Part shown: positions 5,494-7,693 of the stretch, one piece after another
Numbering within the stretch: position 1 is the first letter of the stretch
Layout of the letters: each line of letters opens with the position of its first letter
Assembly: GCA_009785715.1 (NCBI GenBank)
Contig: WQVT01000099.1
Coordinates: forward strand, 1 to 7,693
Reading direction: 5' to 3'
DNA: 7,693 nt
DNA from: Acidimicrobiaceae bacterium
GTDB lineage: Bacteria; Actinomycetota; Acidimicrobiia; Acidimicrobiales; Palsa-688
Made by a program: the position numbers and the translations under genes
The notes under the pieces: model-generated
Seen by the model: only the letters and a program-made list of their open reading frames with translations
Database searches by the model: none
What the model was told of the DNA's origin: nothing

Positions 5494-6270
5494 TCAGAAG
5501 CCGGAGAGACCCACGATCGGTCGGTTCAGGCTTGCGGCGCCGAGCGAGCCGTGGAAGGCGGCGGCGCCGAAGCTGAAGATGCCGCCGTCCGCCGCCACAA
5601 ATCGGTACCCGGTGCCGTTCGGGAGCGCCTCCATGCCGACGATCGGCTTCCGCAGGCGGAGTGCGCCGGTGGAGCCGAAAAACGTTGCGCCGAAGGAGAA
5701 GATCCCGCCATCGGAAGCCACCAGCCAGTAGCCCCCGGTGGCGACGTCCACGGCCATGCCGACGACGGGCTTGTTGAGCTTGATGGCGCCGGTCGAGCCG
5801 AAGAACTCGGCGTCGCCGAAGTCGAAGATGCCGCCGTCCGAGGCGACCAGCCGATACCCGTTCCCGTCCGCGGTCGGTGCCATGCCGACGATGGGCTTGT
5901 TGAGCTTGATGGCGCCGGTCGAGCCGTGGAACCGGGCGTCCCCGAAGGAGAAGATCCCGCCGTCCGAGGCGACGAGCCAGTAGCCGCGGCCGTCGGGGGT
6001 GGCGGCCATGCCGACGATCGGCTTGTTGAGCCGGTGGCCGCCCATCGAGCCGTAGAAGCCGGCGCCGCCGAAGGCGAACACCCCCCCGTCCGAGGCGACG
6101 AACCAGTAGCCGCCGGTGGCCGGCGATACGGCCATGCCGACGATCGGCTTGTTGAGCCGTATCGAGCCGGTGGAGCCGCAGAAGGGTATGCCGCCGAAGG
6201 AGAACACGCCCCCGTCGGAGGCGACGAGGCGGTAGTCGCCCGGGAAGGCGGCGTTCGGGATCGTGCAGGC
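5494..6270 (-). repeat. Six tandem 126-bp coding repeats plus a partial seventh
   Basis: In reading order the units are 6270-6145, 6144-6019, 6018-5893, 5892-5767, 5766-5644 (one codon shorter) and 5643-5518, with a 7-codon remnant IVGLSGF before the stop. Each unit carries VA(S/A)DGG(V/I)F-x-FG and a closing L-x-(K/R)P. The first unit lacks the leading IVGMA strand and instead reads ACTIPNAAFPG. The third and fourth units are nearly identical in DNA over 48 bp, at 5879-5926 and 5753-5800. Confidence 0.9.
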
Positions 6271-7693
6271 GTTCAGGGAACCGGGACGGGGGAGGCCGCC
6301 GGCGTCGCCGGTGAGGCGGGGGTCGTGGTGGAACATCGGCCACGCGCCGCCCTCGTCCACCCTGGCGCCGTCCGATCCGGGGATCTCGTAGTGGTAGATG
6401 AACCCCTGATTGGCCGCGCCCCCGTAGCCGGCGAGGGTGATGCCGATCGTGCCGTTCGGGTCATCGGTGACCAGCGGGGAGTTCTGGAACCCGATGGTCC
6501 CGGCCGGGTCACCCGGGCCGAGGAGGGTCTCGACCAGGGCACCGGTCCTGCCGTCCAGGATGTCGAGCCCCTGGATCGTGGGGACCAGCACGTCCTGGTA
6601 CCCCGACCCGGTCAGATCGGCGGTGACCACCGACCCGATCACCCGGGCCGGAACCGGCGTGTGCCAGAGGACCGCGCCGGTCGCAGCGTTGAGCGCCGAT
6701 ACCGACCCGGCCCTGCCGTTGTCGGCTCCCTCCACGACCTGCAGCTGCCCGTTGCCGAGCACGTCGGCCAGCGCCGGGCTCGAGTACGTGAACCCGTCCA
6801 GGCGCGTCTGCCAGACGAGCCGGCAGTCGGTGTTGAACGCCATCACGGTGTCGGTGTCGGACGCCCCGGGGAAGAAGTCGCCGGTACCGACGACGATCCC
6901 CGTGGCCCCGCCGCGGAGGATCCCGCCGATGGCCGGCGAGGAGTCCACGGTCTGGTTGGTGTCGAAGTGGCAGATAAGGCCCCCGCTGGCGTTCAGGATC
7001 CGCAGGTGGCCCCCCTGCGGGTACTGCTGGTCGAGCGCGAAGCCGCCCGTCTGGCCGCCCCCCTCGACGACCTCGTTCTGGCCGGTGCCGTAGAGGTCCC
7101 CTTCGGCCGCGGTCGAGAACACGCTGTCGGCGCTGAAGAACGGCCACCCCTGGAGGGGGGCGCCGTTGGCGGCCGCGAGGGCGTACTCCTCCTGGCCGAG
7201 CGAGCCGGCCACGACGCTGGTCTGCCCCTGGAGGGTGCCGACCGTGAGCGAGGCCTGCACGGCCTGGGCCGGGAAGGTGTCCGTGGGCGGGTTGTGGACC
7301 CGCGTCAGCCAGACCGGCCGGCCCGACGGGCTGAAGGCCTCGTACCCGCCGACCTTGTCGCTGTTGAAGGCGTTGCCTGAACCCACGTAGACGTCCCCGC
7401 CGGCGCCCACCGAGGGCGTCGAGTCGATCGGACCGGCGGCCGCCGCCGGCCACCCCGGCCCCGCCGGTTGCGGGCTGGCGGGGTCCGCCTGCTGCAGCGG
7501 ATAGGCGTAGAGGTGGCCGCCGCGGTCGCCGACCACGACGGAGGGTCGGCCGTCGATGTTCGCCAGGTTGGGCGAGGACTCGGCGATCGGGAAGCCGGGG
7601 TCGGACAGGGCCACGTGCCACACGAGGCTGACCGGCACCTGCGCGGCGCCGGCGCTCGGGGCCGTGAGGACGGCCATCGCCGTCGTCGTCGGC
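5494..7693 (-). CDS. Secreted beta-propeller protein with six C-terminal 42-residue repeats, 5' end missing
   Basis: The frame runs off the right edge. The ATG at 7677 gives 727 residues, but it sits inside what looks like the end of a signal peptide (PTTTAMAVLTAPSAGAAQV) with no basic residues before it, so the true start is probably beyond the window. Numbering here is from that Met. Residues 15-455 hold repeated blades of the FG-GAP/PQQ-propeller kind: SSPNLANIDGRPSVVVGD, TPSVGAGGDVYVGSG, SSPALADVLGNGQLQVVEGA, SALNAATGAVLWHT and the closing WPMFHHDPRLTG. Residues 470-720 are six repeats with the consensus IVGMA-x6-GYW-x-VASDGG-x-F-x-FG, then FxGSTG and LNKP, followed by IVGLSGF. The only cysteines are 236, 285, 471 and 500, possibly two disulfides. 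The protein probably acts at the cell surface or outside, and its ligand is unknown. No other gene on this strand is nearby. Confidence 0.85.
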   Translation of the reverse strand, partial: PTTTAMAVLTAPSAGAAQVPVSLVWHVALSDPGFPIAESSPNLANIDGRPSVVVGDRGGHLYAYPLQQADPASPQPAGPGWPAAAAGPIDSTPSVGAGGDVYVGSGNAFNSDKVGGYEAFSPSGRPVWLTRVHNPPTDTFPAQAVQASLTVGTLQGQTSVVAGSLGQEEYALAAANGAPLQGWPFFSADSVFSTAAEGDLYGTGQNEVVEGGGQTGGFALDQQYPQGGHLRILNASGGLICHFDTNQTVDSSPAIGGILRGGATGIVVGTGDFFPGASDTDTVMAFNTDCRLVWQTRLDGFTYSSPALADVLGNGQLQVVEGADNGRAGSVSALNAATGAVLWHTPVPARVIGSVVTADLTGSGYQDVLVPTIQGLDILDGRTGALVETLLGPGDPAGTIGFQNSPLVTDDPNGTIGITLAGYGGAANQGFIYHYEIPGSDGARVDEGGAWPMFHHDPRLTGDAGGLPRPGSLNACTIPNAAFPGDYRLVASDGGVFSFGGIPFCGSTGSIRLNKPIVGMAVSPATGGYWFVASDGGVFAFGGAGFYGSMGGHRLNKPIVGMAATPDGRGYWLVASDGGIFSFGDARFHGSTGAIKLNKPIVGMAPTADGNGYRLVASDGGIFDFGDAEFFGSTGAIKLNKPVVGMAVDVATGGYWLVASDGGIFSFGATFFGSTGALRLRKPIVGMEALPNGTGYRFVAADGGIFSFGAAAFHGSLGAASLNRPIVGLSGF

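Noticed and set aside
5494..6270. The tandem 126-bp array as a CRISPR or other non-coding satellite
   Set aside because: Unit length is a multiple of three, differences fall mostly at silent or conservative sites, and the frame stays open throughout, so these are protein repeats.
5551..7380. A 609-codon open frame on the plus strand opposite the repeat protein
   Set aside because: It is rich in Arg, Gly, Ala, Asp and Glu in long low-complexity runs, shows no motif, and mirrors the repeats of the minus-strand gene, which has clear family signatures. Long antisense frames are expected at this GC content.
7675..7677. ATG at 7677 as the true start of the repeat protein
   Set aside because: It lies within the hydrophobic/Ala-rich end of a likely signal peptide and has no basic residues or ribosome site before it. 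The frame stays open to the window edge, so it is more likely an internal Met, though this cannot be settled here.

Overview
The window is very GC-rich, with G or C at most third codon positions, GTG and TTG starts, and twin-arginine-free signal peptides and lipoboxes. It carries ESX/type VII-like secreted proteins and a 42-residue Y-W-L-V-A-x-D-G-G repeat that I recall as common in Acidimicrobiia. Together these point to a high-GC actinobacterium, plausibly Acidimicrobiia. The genus cannot be told from the sequence.

Layout. (1) Positions 1-2118, plus strand: a compact block for extracytoplasmic copper and redox handling. It holds the 3' part of a TlpA-like thioredoxin, a PCu(A)C-type copper chaperone, a SCO1/SenC lipoprotein and a small lipoprotein of the Yx(F/W/Y)xxD family. 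The last three are joined by 4-nt start/stop overlaps (920-923 and 1645-1648). The first three are known kinds of partners in assembling the CuA centre of cytochrome c oxidase: the thioredoxin reduces cysteines, PCu(A)C carries Cu(I), and SCO delivers it. (2) Positions 2142-3877, minus strand: two overlapping genes (TGATG junction at 3630-3634). The first is a short EspC-like protein of 81 residues. The second is a 496-residue protein with a WXG100-like helical N-terminus and a pretoxin-like middle, but no recognisable toxin domain. This resembles a type VII secretion substrate with its small partner. No secretion machinery gene lies in the window. (3) Positions 3912-5453, plus strand: a multi-pass membrane protein of unknown function, followed 9 nt later by a classical short-chain dehydrogenase/reductase. 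(4) Positions 5494-7693, minus strand: a large secreted protein whose 5' end lies beyond the right edge. It has an FG-GAP/PQQ-like propeller region followed by six 42-residue repeats and a C-terminal half-repeat that could close a second propeller.

The genes are tightly packed. No gap exceeds about 45 bases, and I saw no RNA gene, mobile element or CRISPR array. The points most worth a second look are the EspC-like/WXG-like pair that lacks a visible toxin or immunity gene, the apparently self-closing six-repeat domain with a recently duplicated or homogenised repeat, and the altered metal-ligand pattern of the PCu(A)C protein.
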